From the NCBI GenBank assembly GCA_905210415.1, contig CAJLWM010000038.1:1-21399 (forward strand): a stretch of DNA of 21,399 nucleotides, in the 5' to 3' direction. Source of the stretch: an uncultured Prevotellaceae bacterium (GTDB taxonomy: Bacteria > Bacteroidota > Bacteroidia > Bacteroidales > Muribaculaceae). The position numbers were made by a program, and so were the translations under genes. The notes beneath the pieces are model-generated. The model saw only the letters and a program-made list of their open reading frames with translations, had not been told where the DNA came from and did not search any database. Shown here piece after piece: positions 14,631 to 21,399 of this stretch (position 1 is the stretch's first letter; every line of letters starts with the position of its first letter).

Positions 14631-15215
14631 TTATAAGTTTTTTCTTCTATAATCCGTAATTTCCTTCGCCAATATCGCCTTTGCGCGGTGCAATTGCGAC
14701 GCCGAAGTGTTCTCTCCAATGCCGAGGCTTCGGGCTATCTCACTATGGCTCATTCCGTCGAGCACATACATGTTGAACACCATCCTATAGCCCGCTGGCA
14801 ACTGGCTGATAAAGCCGTGTATCACATCTATCGGCACATCGTCGGCATTAACATCTTCATCGGCCACATCGGGCACCTCCTGATGCAATTCCACTCCGCC
14901 ATGATGCATCTCGTTTCTCACCCAGTCGATCGACTTATTCACCACTATGCGCTTCACCCACGCCATGAGCGAGCCCTCACCTTTATATCTAAATCGGCCT
15001 ATCGTGGTAAATATCGCCATATAGCTCTCTTGGAGCACATCAGAGACCGCAGCTTCGTCGGCAACATAGCGCGTGCATACCGCTGTCATACGACCCACTG
15101 TGAGGTCATACAACTCTCGCATGGCTGCAGCTTCGCCATTTGCCACCCGTTGTGCTTTTTTATATTCTTGCTCCACTGGCTGAAATCCTTTTTTAAAACA
15201 TATTGCAATAATCAT
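14631..15215 (-). CDS. ECF-type RNA polymerase sigma factor
   Basis: A 194-residue sigma-70 ECF protein. Region 2 covers about residues 28-98: AAMRELYDLTVGRMTAV, then DVLQESYMAIF with the acidic core-binding helix, then GSLMAWVKRIVVNKSID for -10 recognition. After an acidic linker (VADEDVNADDV), region 4 covers about 135-188: LPAGYRMVFNMYVLDGMSH, EIARSLGIGENTSASQLHRA. It is the first gene of the sigma / barrel / NigD operon. The partner gene likely holds it inactive until an envelope signal arrives, by analogy with anti-sigma pairs. No TAnnTTTG promoter is clear upstream. The 46-bp repeat copy 1 lies 64 bases before its start. Confidence 0.9.
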   Translation of the reverse strand: MIIAICFKKGFQPVEQEYKKAQRVANGEAAAMRELYDLTVGRMTAVCTRYVADEAAVSDVLQESYMAIFTTIGRFRYKGEGSLMAWVKRIVVNKSIDWVRNEMHHGGVELHQEVPDVADEDVNADDVPIDVIHGFISQLPAGYRMVFNMYVLDGMSHSEIARSLGIGENTSASQLHRAKAILAKEITDYRRKNL

Positions 15216-15278
15216 TCCGATTTATTGCCTCGTTTCACTATTATAATCTCAAAAACACACGAAATCTTGCTTCGCATG

Positions 15279-15324
15279 AGCAAAAAAAATCCTCGCAACG
15301 CAGTTTTTTTGCTTCATCGCGGGG
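15279..15324 (+). repeat. 46-bp repeat, copy 1
   Basis: It is identical to 16864-16909 at 43 of 46 positions. AGCAAAAAAA pairs with TTTTTTTGCT, and CCTCGC pairs with GCGGGG (one G-T), in interleaved order. The two stems therefore exclude each other or form a pseudoknot. Confidence 0.8.
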
Positions 15325-15474
15325 AGATACATCCTTTGTTTGTCATCTTCGTCTTCCCACAAAACGCCAATCAAAGAGATTTACAATCAAGCCCCTATGG
15401 GATAAGAATCGCACCTCTGAGAATCGAGTAAATTGTTAGAATCGGCTCAAATTTTGCTTAAAATCGCGATTTTA

Positions 15475-15518
15475 CGGCTCTTCATGAGCCGATAAACACG
15501 GTAAAATCAGTATATTTG
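15475..15518 (+). promoter_or_regulatory. Fic promoter with candidate operator
   Basis: TATATTTG (15511-15518) is a -7 box 21 bases before the ATG. No TTTG is seen at the -33 distance; instead an inverted repeat with 6-bp arms (15475-15491) overlaps that position, as a repressor or activator site would. Confidence 0.45.
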
Positions 15519-15539
15519 CACCGATTCAAGACTATTAAT

Positions 15540-16574
15540 ATGGATATCTCACGTGAAATATTGCAATACCTGCATTACAACCCCTTGTCATCGAGAGCCG
15601 AGATAGCACAAGGGATGAAGTTCGACGGAAGCGATGCTACCCTAAAGCGTATGATTGCATCATTAATACAGCATGGTGATGTAATTGTTGAAGGTAAGGC
15701 CCGCGCAACACGCTACCGTCTATCAAATCAAGCTCATATTCTCATGCCACTCAATCTTGATACTTATTTCACACAAGATGTGGATGAACGAAAAATACAG
15801 ACTTCATTCAATTTCGATCTCATACGAGAACAATTACCAAAAGTCATACTCTTCACAAACGAGGAGATGACCCATCTTCAGAATCTTCAGAACGAGTTTC
15901 ACAGCCACGTTGAAGAAATGACACAAAATGAATATAATAAGGAGATGGAGCGTCTTGGCATTGATTTAAGCTGGAAATCATCACAGATTGAAGGCAATAC
16001 CTACTCATTACTGGAGACAGAACGGCTTCTACGCGAGAGCAAGACGGCCAACGGCAAGACACAGGAAGAGGCAACAATGCTTCTCAACCACAAGCATGCC
16101 CTACGCTTTATTCTCGAGAATCCCGACTACCTACAAAACCTAACGCTGAGCCATATCGAGGATATTCATACACTGCTCACAGAAGGCCTTTCTGTTGACA
16201 AAGGCATACGTCACCGTCGTGTGGGCATCACAGGAACCAACTACCATCCCCTTGACAATGAATTTCAGATACGTGAGGCAATGCATGATTCCTGCAACCT
16301 TATAAACAGCAAAAACAATGTGTTTGAAAAGGCCCTGTTGACACTCGTGCTTCTTTCTTACATTCAGGCTTTCGCCGACGGCAATAAGAGAACAGCCAGA
16401 ATCACATGCAACGCAATTCTGATTGCCAATGGCTACTGTCCTCTCAGTTTTCGCTCAGTCGATTCAATTGATTACAAAAAGGCTATACTCATCTTTTATG
16501 AGCAGAACAACCTATATGCTTTCAAGAAGATATTCATTGAACAATTCGAGTTTGCTGTAAGAGAATACTTTTAA
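15540..16574 (+). CDS. Fic-family protein with N-terminal winged helix
   Basis: A 344-residue protein starting at MDISREIL. Residues 1-60 are a winged helix (SRAEIAQGMKFDGSDATLKR, then a wing at VIVEGKARATRYRL). The inhibitory motif (S/T)xxxE(G/N) appears as SSQIEGN with Ser147 and Glu151, placing it with Fic proteins whose inhibitory helix precedes the Fic core. The core motif is QAFADGNKRTAR (276-287): the usual catalytic His is Gln, while the phosphate-binding DGNKR and the final Arg are kept. Fic proteins transfer AMP or other groups to target hydroxyls. The Gln form may be altered in activity, although similar variants are known in some subfamilies. The gene lies between the two 46-bp repeats. 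Confidence 0.85.
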   Translation: MDISREILQYLHYNPLSSRAEIAQGMKFDGSDATLKRMIASLIQHGDVIVEGKARATRYRLSNQAHILMPLNLDTYFTQDVDERKIQTSFNFDLIREQLPKVILFTNEEMTHLQNLQNEFHSHVEEMTQNEYNKEMERLGIDLSWKSSQIEGNTYSLLETERLLRESKTANGKTQEEATMLLNHKHALRFILENPDYLQNLTLSHIEDIHTLLTEGLSVDKGIRHRRVGITGTNYHPLDNEFQIREAMHDSCNLINSKNNVFEKALLTLVLLSYIQAFADGNKRTARITCNAILIANGYCPLSFRSVDSIDYKKAILIFYEQNNLYAFKKIFIEQFEFAVREYF

Positions 16575-16635
16575 CCCGAATTAGCATTAAGCAGTAAATA
16601 TAAAATTTTTCTTCAGCCTACTTCCATCCATTTTT

Positions 16636-16823
16636 TAACCCGATTCGGTCGTTAGGGCTTGAATGGATTTCGAAATTTTAGAAGTGTAGATTTTGATTGA
16701 TTTTTAATGAGTAATAGCAAGCTATTGCGAGTTAAAAACAAACAAAAGATACCTTATAAAAGCCGAAAGACTCCAAGCAGTAGAAAAACTTTTACATTTA
16801 CGGTCTAATGACGATTTGGGTTT
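16636..16823 (+). repeat. ~190-bp TIR-bearing repeat, copy B
   Basis: The left end is TAACCCGATTCGGTCGTTAG and the right end is CTAATGACGATTTGGGTTTA. The interior hairpin TTTTTAA / TTAAAAA encloses AATAGCAAGCTATT. It lies between the convergent Fic and DUF2147 genes, in the same orientation as copies A and C. Confidence 0.85.
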
Positions 16824-16863
16824 AACCCAATTCGGTTATTAGATTTGGGGGATAATCCGTCAA

Positions 16864-16909
16864 AGCAAAAAAATTCCCCGCAACGCAGCTTTTTTGCTTC
16901 ATCGCGGGG
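16864..16909 (-). repeat. 46-bp repeat, copy 2, acting as a terminator
   Basis: On the minus strand CCCCGC and GCGGGG form a stem followed by AATTTTTTT, a good intrinsic terminator about 80 bases past the DUF2147 stop. It is a near-identical direct copy of 15279-15324. Confidence 0.75.
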
Positions 16910-16992
16910 TATATGCTTATTCCTTTCTCAGTTCGCATGGGCACAGCCCGAAACTGTGGATTACCTCCAGCGTAGTGCCAGAAACTATACGA

Positions 16993-17448
16993 TCACTTAA
17001 TCTTCTTCCAATATAGAGTTTTGCCCACACCGAGGATTGTGCCACGCAATTTGAGCGTGTTGGCATCGGTGAACTCTGCGCTTGCATTCACGCGGATACC
17101 CTTAGTTGGGTCGTATATCTTAGCGCCGCCCCATTTCTTGTCCTTTGCCTGATATTTCAAGCCATTCACAAGCACAACCTTATCGATGTCTACATTGCGC
17201 AGGCTCTTGTCGGGGTTCTTCACATCCTTACGCTTCGCGCCATTGGCATCGGAGGAATTTTCCACCCAAAACACCTGAGCGGTGTAGGTGCCGTTGGCGT
17301 TTTTATAGATTTTCACCTTGCTTTTGCTGCCACCACGGTCAGTGAGATACTCACCGATGATGTTATCAGCCTTGTTGTTGAGTTCGTGTGCCGCCACAGC
17401 CATAACAGCCACTACAGCACACACGATTGCAATAAAAATCCTTTTCAT
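16993..17448 (-). CDS. DUF2147-family secreted protein
   Basis: A 151-residue protein with a signal peptide (MKRIFIAIVCAVVAVMAVAA, cleavage probably after AHA-like residues near 21) and one DUF2147 domain. The domain shows DNIIGEYLTDRGGSKSKVKI, TYTAQVFWV, DVKNPDKSLRN, then WGGAKIYDPTKGIR and a final LRGTILGVGKTLYWKKI; the NP, YDP and final G..L..W are hallmark positions. The family is a small periplasmic or secreted beta-barrel-like fold of unknown function, widespread in Bacteroidetes and Proteobacteria. A TACCTTTG box lies upstream at 17478-17485 and the 46-bp repeat acts as terminator, so it is a single-gene unit. Confidence 0.82.
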   Translation of the reverse strand: MKRIFIAIVCAVVAVMAVAAHELNNKADNIIGEYLTDRGGSKSKVKIYKNANGTYTAQVFWVENSSDANGAKRKDVKNPDKSLRNVDIDKVVLVNGLKYQAKDKKWGGAKIYDPTKGIRVNASAEFTDANTLKLRGTILGVGKTLYWKKIK

Positions 17449-17477
17449 ATCTTTCTTACCTAATTGAATTTACCCTG

Positions 17478-17485
17478 CAAAGGTA
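17478..17485 (-). promoter_or_regulatory. -7 box of the DUF2147 gene
   Basis: TACCTTTG on the minus strand, 30 bases before the ATG. No TTTG is seen at the expected -33 distance. Confidence 0.4.
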
Positions 17486-17714
17486 ACACTTTTCTCTGGC
17501 AAAATACACCTTTTGGAACAATAAATACGAATTTATTACCAATCTATAACCTTCCCCCGACAAGCGACATCCACGGCAAAGTTATCCTACGCTTTCCACT
17601 ACAAAAGCCAAACACCCTATCCCACTGACACCCAAAGCATAGCCACAATTTTCCACACATTTTTTGCCTTTCCATTGAAAATCGCATTTTTTCTGAAAAA
17701 AGTCTTCCTATCGC

Positions 17715-17746
17715 TTGCAATTATGGAAACCATCTTCTTATATTTG
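17715..17746 (+). promoter_or_regulatory. Promoter of the protease-serpin operon
   Basis: TTG (17715-17717), a 21-base spacer and TATATTTG (17739-17746). The start point is expected near 17753, shortly before the ATG at 17771. Confidence 0.6.
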
Positions 17747-17770
17747 TTTCGTAATTATATACATAACATT

Positions 17771-19222
17771 ATGAAGACCAACTTATTACTCACAATATTG
17801 ACATTATCATTATTGACAGCTTGCTCCGAAAATGAGTTTCTTGCTGACAATATGACAAACACTATTCCCCAATCAGTAACAGAAAGCGCAAAATCTCACG
17901 CCTTTAACTACAATATATCACATAGTACACTGCTTAAGTATCTGAATATAACAGGAAAATCCAATCATAAAACAATCACACCTTTGATTGATAACGGTGA
18001 TACTCTTGCTTTTTACATTCAATTCTTAAATGGATGGGAAATCATCGCTGCCGACAAACGACTTTCTCCAGTTATACTTAAATCAGATTTTGGAGAAATA
18101 AACTTCTCCAATCCAAATGACGAGAATCTACGTCAACTCAATGGACTACTATATTATTTAAAGGAATTCCGATTTAATCACTATAACAAAATCAATGGCG
18201 TTTGGAAAATTTTCGAGACCCCTAAAATAATTAACACAATAAGACCTTGCGGATATGGCCAAGGCATGTGGATACCACAAGACACAGTGATAGAGGAACG
18301 CACTGAGGTGAACCCACCGATAGTAAAAACGGAATGGGGGCAAAGCTACCCCTGGTATATGTACACAAAAAGAATTGAGGAAGAAATGGCTGTCGTTGGT
18401 TGTGGACCTGTTGCCACAGGGCAAGTGATATACCACTTCCGTAGCAAAAACCATAGAGACTGCGTAACGCCAACAGAAGCACGCTACCATACAGGAAACG
18501 ACGTGCCACAATACTCAAATTTTACTACGTCAAGTTGGTCCCAAATGGAAAAATCAATTTCATCATCAGGCACTTATAATCACACCGCATCTTTCCTGGG
18601 ATATTTAGGGAAGCAAATGAACGTTTCCTATGGCATAACTGGCTCTTATGTTTCAAGTGATGAAATCAAGAAAGCTTTAAACACATATAAGCTCACCTGT
18701 AAAGAGGCTAATTCTTACAATTATTTCACAATCTACTCAAATCTAATTAGTTCAGATCCAGTTATTGTATGTGCCACAGGAAAAGCCAAAAAAGAAGACA
18801 ATTCTTACGATAACATTGCTCATATTTTTCTTATCAACGGATATGCCGCAGAAAGCACTTATGCTCACGTAACATATATTTGGGATCCTGACCATAATAT
18901 TACCGAATGGGAATTTGATCACATAGACCAAAGCATGTTTTCAAACGCCTCAGGTAATGACAGCAAAGAGGAAGATATTAAATTGGAAGACCACATATAT
19001 TTTAGAATGAACTGGGGACATTCTGGTTCTCAAGACAACAACTTATATAGTGCCGCATTTATTAATTACGGCTTTATTGAAAACGGCGTTTTACACCCTG
19101 AGTACAACCAATTCATACAAAATCCTTATTGGAGCTACCCTCACACTAACGGCAATCAACAAATCATGGTCATCTACGACAAAGTATCTAAAATATTCTA
19201 CGACATTCAAGAAAAGTACTAA
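17771..19222 (+). CDS. C10-family (streptopain-type) cysteine protease lipoprotein
   Basis: A 483-residue lipoprotein: the signal peptide MKTNLLLTILTLSLLTA is followed by Cys18. Residues about 40-135 resemble the Spi-type inhibitory propeptide (AFYIQFLNGWEIIAADKRLS, PVILKSDFGEINF). The mature domain begins near VKTEWGQSYPW, with the catalytic Cys211 in VVGCGPVATGQVIYHF, His351 in IAHIFLINGYA and the final FRMNWGHSG (Asn414-Trp415), all in C10 order. Relatives are streptopain and Bacteroides fragilis bfp proteases, which are surface or secreted enzymes kept inactive by the prodomain. The start at 17771 is used because it gives a proper lipobox. A lipoprotein serpin follows 16 bases later in the same operon and is the likely guard against its activity. 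Confidence 0.85.
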   Translation: MKTNLLLTILTLSLLTACSENEFLADNMTNTIPQSVTESAKSHAFNYNISHSTLLKYLNITGKSNHKTITPLIDNGDTLAFYIQFLNGWEIIAADKRLSPVILKSDFGEINFSNPNDENLRQLNGLLYYLKEFRFNHYNKINGVWKIFETPKIINTIRPCGYGQGMWIPQDTVIEERTEVNPPIVKTEWGQSYPWYMYTKRIEEEMAVVGCGPVATGQVIYHFRSKNHRDCVTPTEARYHTGNDVPQYSNFTTSSWSQMEKSISSSGTYNHTASFLGYLGKQMNVSYGITGSYVSSDEIKKALNTYKLTCKEANSYNYFTIYSNLISSDPVIVCATGKAKKEDNSYDNIAHIFLINGYAAESTYAHVTYIWDPDHNITEWEFDHIDQSMFSNASGNDSKEEDIKLEDHIYFRMNWGHSGSQDNNLYSAAFINYGFIENGVLHPEYNQFIQNPYWSYPHTNGNQQIMVIYDKVSKIFYDIQEKY

Positions 19223-19238
19223 CTCTAAAATAAATGAT

Positions 19239-20465
19239 ATGAAACTATTGAAACTAATAACTTTGGCATTGATTATATTTGCCATTCCTGCCTGCTCTGA
19301 CAATGAACCGACAGAAGAAAAAAACAATCCGCCTATGCAGATTGGGTTAACGCCATGCGAAACCATGACAATGAAAAAGCAAAACAACCTCGGCTATCGT
19401 CTTCTGAAAGCAAGACTCGACAAAGACAACCCAGTTTCCACAGCTATTTCCCCTTATAGCATCTCACAAACTCTTGCAATGCTTGCAAACGGCTCTGATG
19501 GAGAGACATTACAGGAAATTGTGTCAGCTCTCAATGAGGCTGGAACCAACCTTGACGAAATCAACGAGTATTATAAAAAACTCAATGACGGCATTGCAAA
19601 AACCGACAAAAAGACAAAAATCCAATTTGTCAACGCCCTTTGGGCAAATTCTTCTGTGTCGTTTAATAACAATTTCGTCAACACAAACAAAGAGTATTAT
19701 GGCGCAATTCTTCAGTCATTCAACACATTCGGAGATATCACAAATTGGTATAAACAAAACACAAACGAACCAATCTACTCTGCCGTTGCCGAAATTCTAA
19801 AATCCAACGGCCCAAAAGATGTCTACGATGACCTCACCATTAACAATACAACATATTTCTGCGGGCAATGGAAAGACAAATTTTCTGTTGACGAAAATAA
19901 GACATATACATTCCATGGCGAGAATGGCGATAAAACGGTCAATATGATGCACCGCAGCGAATATGGCAGTTTCTATATCGGCAACAATTTTAAAGCGGCA
20001 TCACTCTCTTACGGCAATGGCGCATTCGTAATGGACATTATACTTCCTGACGAGGGGGCGACTGTGTCTCAGGCGTTAGACGAACTAATCAATAAAGACC
20101 TAAAGGACATGCAACGCATATCTGGCAATGTAACCATTACGATGCCTCGTTTTGAAAGCACCGACACTTATCGCATTCTGGATATACTGAGCGATGTTGG
20201 CATTAGCCATCTGGCAGGTGAAGTTTTCCCCAAAATGTACACTAGCGCCAAAGCTCTCTCAGATTACAAGCAGTATATTTCCGTAAAAGTGGACGAAAAA
20301 GGCACCGAGGTCAAGGTGACGACATCAACAATAATTGGATGGGGGGCATTTGATCCAAGTGAAGGTATCCCTCTCACCCTATTAGTTGACCGACCTTTCT
20401 TATGGCTCATAAAAGAATGCACTTCGGGCACAGTACTATTCTTGGGTAAAGTTGGCGATGTATAA
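19239..20465 (+). CDS. Serpin-family lipoprotein
   Basis: A 408-residue protein with signal peptide MKLLKLITLALIIFAIPA and lipobox Cys19. The serpin fold is visible throughout: NPVSTAISPYSISQTLAMLA, then FVNALWANSSVSF, TTYFCGQWKDKFSV, VMDIILPDEG, VTITMPRFES, VDEKGTEVKV (hinge of the reactive loop, Glu353-Gly355-Thr356) and VDRPFLWLI followed by TVLFLGKV. Serpins trap proteases by cleavage of the reactive loop. Here the hinge reads VKVT where inhibitory serpins have small residues, and the stretch to DRPF is about 6 residues longer than in alpha1-antitrypsin, so inhibition is likely but not certain. The longer ORF beginning inside the protease gene was rejected because it lacks a signal peptide at its start. 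Confidence 0.85.
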   Translation: MKLLKLITLALIIFAIPACSDNEPTEEKNNPPMQIGLTPCETMTMKKQNNLGYRLLKARLDKDNPVSTAISPYSISQTLAMLANGSDGETLQEIVSALNEAGTNLDEINEYYKKLNDGIAKTDKKTKIQFVNALWANSSVSFNNNFVNTNKEYYGAILQSFNTFGDITNWYKQNTNEPIYSAVAEILKSNGPKDVYDDLTINNTTYFCGQWKDKFSVDENKTYTFHGENGDKTVNMMHRSEYGSFYIGNNFKAASLSYGNGAFVMDIILPDEGATVSQALDELINKDLKDMQRISGNVTITMPRFESTDTYRILDILSDVGISHLAGEVFPKMYTSAKALSDYKQYISVKVDEKGTEVKVTTSTIIGWGAFDPSEGIPLTLLVDRPFLWLIKECTSGTVLFLGKVGDV

Positions 20466-20505
20466 TACGCCAATTTATCCCATCAGAAATATGATATAGA
20501 CAACT

Positions 20506-20548
20506 ATCCCTCACACAGACTCTGCAAAAGACATTCTGTGTGAGGGAT
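20506..20548 (+). terminator. Hairpin after the serpin gene
   Basis: ATCCCTCACACAGA (20506-20519) and TCTGTGTGAGGGAT (20535-20548) form a perfect 14-bp stem around a 15-base loop, 40 bases past the stop. There is no T-run; it touches the left end of repeat copy C. Confidence 0.6.
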
Positions 20549-20737
20549 AATCCCAATTCGGTCATTAGGGATTGAATGGATTTCGGAGTTTTAGAAGTCC
20601 AGATTTTGATTGCTTTTTAATGAGTAATAGCAAGCTATTGCGAGTTAAAAACAAGCGAAAGATGCCTTATAAAAACCGAAAGTATTCAAGCAGTAGAAAA
20701 ACTTTTACATTTACGGTCTAATGACCAATTTGGGATA
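20548..20737 (+). repeat. ~190-bp TIR-bearing repeat, copy C
   Basis: The left end TAATCCCAATTCGGTCATTAG-like sequence and the right end CTAATGACCAATTTGGGATA are inverted copies. The interior is like copies A and B. It lies between the convergent serpin and radical SAM genes and ends 13 bases before the latter's stop. Confidence 0.85.
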
Positions 20738-20750
20738 AATCCTTTCCGCC

Positions 20751-21399
20751 CTATTTGGTGGTGCGGAAGCGCTTATGAGTGATGGCATAGCCGCATCGGC
20801 GGCACAGAGACTCCACTGCCTTATGCTCCGAGAAGCCTTGATAGATGGCTTGGGCTCGCGGGCTCATCAATATCTCGTCGAGTGGCTGCAACAACAGATT
20901 GCCGAGAGCCAATTCGCCATCGTGGTCGAGACAACACGGCACCACAGTGCCGTCAACAAGCACTCCTATCTGATTGCGCAGCGCGTAGCAAAACACGTCG
21001 GTTTCGCCATATTCTGCCCTATCGCTGTCGGCCCAATCAAACTTGCCATCGTATTCCAAATAGACATTCTCCGCCAATTTCATGCCATCGTGACGCCGTG
21101 TCCACGGTTGCGGGAAATGCTGCTCAAGCAGAGTGTGTATCTCAGCATTATGTTCGTCCATACCGCCTTGATTCCACAGGCGCAGCACCACCAGCGAACC
21201 GTGCTGAGCGGCACGCTGTGCAAACGATGCCACCGTGGCGATGTATTCCTCTGGATTGCTACGATAATTGCCCTCGTGGGAATGTAGCGACACCTGAAAC
21301 TTATGCGCCCCAGCCTCGGCAAGAGCGCTGGCCTCGGCAAGCAACGTGCCGTTGGTGGTGACAATGGGCAGAAAGCCCTTGCCGCGCGCCGTAGCCACA
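20751..21399 (-). CDS. Radical SAM/SPASM protein (C-terminal part, N-terminus beyond right edge)
   Basis: About 216 residues are visible and the frame is open to the window edge, so the CxxxCxxC radical SAM cluster lies outside. The visible part has the second half of the radical SAM barrel (GFLPIVTTNGTLL, HKFQVSLHSHEGN, VVLRLWN). A SPASM-type C-terminus follows with clustered cysteines: DVFCYALRNQ, VLVDGTVVPCCLDHDGELAL, GNL and ESLCRRCGY. SPASM domains bind extra iron-sulfur clusters and occur in peptide-modifying and sulfatase-maturing enzymes. No target peptide is visible in the window. A GTG near the edge could be read as a start, but the missing catalytic motif shows that the gene continues. 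Confidence 0.82.
   Translation of the reverse strand, partial: VATARGKGFLPIVTTNGTLLAEASALAEAGAHKFQVSLHSHEGNYRSNPEEYIATVASFAQRAAQHGSLVVLRLWNQGGMDEHNAEIHTLLEQHFPQPWTRRHDGMKLAENVYLEYDGKFDWADSDRAEYGETDVFCYALRNQIGVLVDGTVVPCCLDHDGELALGNLLLQPLDEILMSPRAQAIYQGFSEHKAVESLCRRCGYAITHKRFRTTK

Larger units (their letters stand above)
15216..15539. other. Divergent intergenic region (sigma / Fic)
   Basis: No gene is supported here. The region contains the 46-bp repeat copy 1 (15279-15324), a hairpin CGGCTC-TTCAT-GAGCCG (15475-15491) with another CGGCTC at 15443, and the TATATTTG box (15511-15518) of the Fic gene. The hairpin near the promoter could be an operator for the winged-helix part of the Fic protein. 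Confidence 0.5.
16575..16992. other. Convergent intergenic region with repeats
   Basis: No gene is supported. From left to right it holds a TIR-like fragment AACCCGAATTAGCATTA (16573-16589), repeat copy B (16636-16823), another end-like unit AACCCAATTCGGTTATTAG (16824-16842) and the 46-bp repeat copy 2, which ends the DUF2147 gene. Confidence 0.6.
17449..17770. other. Divergent intergenic region (DUF2147 / C10 protease)
   Basis: No gene is seen in these 322 bases apart from two promoters. On the minus strand TACCTTTG (17485-17478) serves the DUF2147 gene. On the plus strand TTG (17715-17717), N21 and TATATTTG (17739-17746) serve the protease-serpin operon. Confidence 0.5.

Noticed and set aside
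19050..19238. Upstream extension of the serpin reading frame
   Set aside because: It lies inside the protease gene and would bury the clear signal peptide and lipobox that begin at 19239.
12411..20737. CRISPR array
   Set aside because: The three repeats are about 190 bp, are kilobases apart and are not separated by regular spacers; no cas gene is seen.

Overview
The window looks like part of a Bacteroidales chromosome (Bacteroidetes). Shine-Dalgarno sequences are mostly weak or absent. Promoters match the Bacteroidetes form TTG/TTTG-N19-21-TAnnTTTG in several places. The gene families are also typical of this order: NigD-like lipoprotein, C10 protease with a Spi-like prodomain, DUF2147, ECF sigma paired with a membrane/beta-barrel partner, and SPASM radical SAM. 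The genus cannot be fixed from the sequence.

Positions 1-6893 are the end of an integrated phage or phage-like element. Read leftward on the minus strand from a cI-type switch they hold: an XRE repressor (plus strand, 6267-6749), a divergent small HTH protein, a winged-helix replication protein, a DnaC-like helicase loader, two unknown phage genes, a GC-rich segment of about 740 bp with no gene, the antirestriction protein ArdA, and a ClpP-like prohead protease cut by the left edge. An AT-rich PD-(D/E)XK nuclease gene sits between ArdA and the protease in the opposite orientation, like a moron or defence cargo gene. The element ends in the 3' part of a tRNA-Ser(GGA), from the anticodon loop to CCA (6833-6893), as expected for an attachment-site copy.

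Positions 6894-8829 form a second small island. It carries an HNH restriction-type endonuclease overlapping an unknown 125-residue protein, plus a 5'-truncated DNA methyltransferase remnant that also has an in-frame stop. A 15-base copy of the same tRNA 3' end follows at 8815-8829, which suggests two insertions stacked at one tRNA gene.

Positions 8830-21399 look like ordinary chromosome: a ROK kinase / MFS transporter / SIS-domain operon; a leftward ECF sigma / TM-plus-beta-barrel / NigD lipoprotein operon; a Fic protein; a DUF2147 protein; a lipoprotein C10 cysteine protease followed 16 bp later by a lipoprotein serpin; and the C-terminal part of a radical SAM/SPASM enzyme.

Two unexplained repeat families run through this chromosomal part. 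The first is a ~190-bp element with terminal inverted repeats and an internal hairpin. It is present three times (12411-12600, 16636-16823, 20548-20737), always in the same orientation and always between convergent genes. The second is a 46-bp sequence with interleaved self-complementarity, present twice (15279-15324 and 16864-16909), which brackets the Fic gene. These repeats, the stacked tRNA-Ser attachment sites, the protease-serpin pair and the gene-free segment beside ardA are the most interesting parts of the window.
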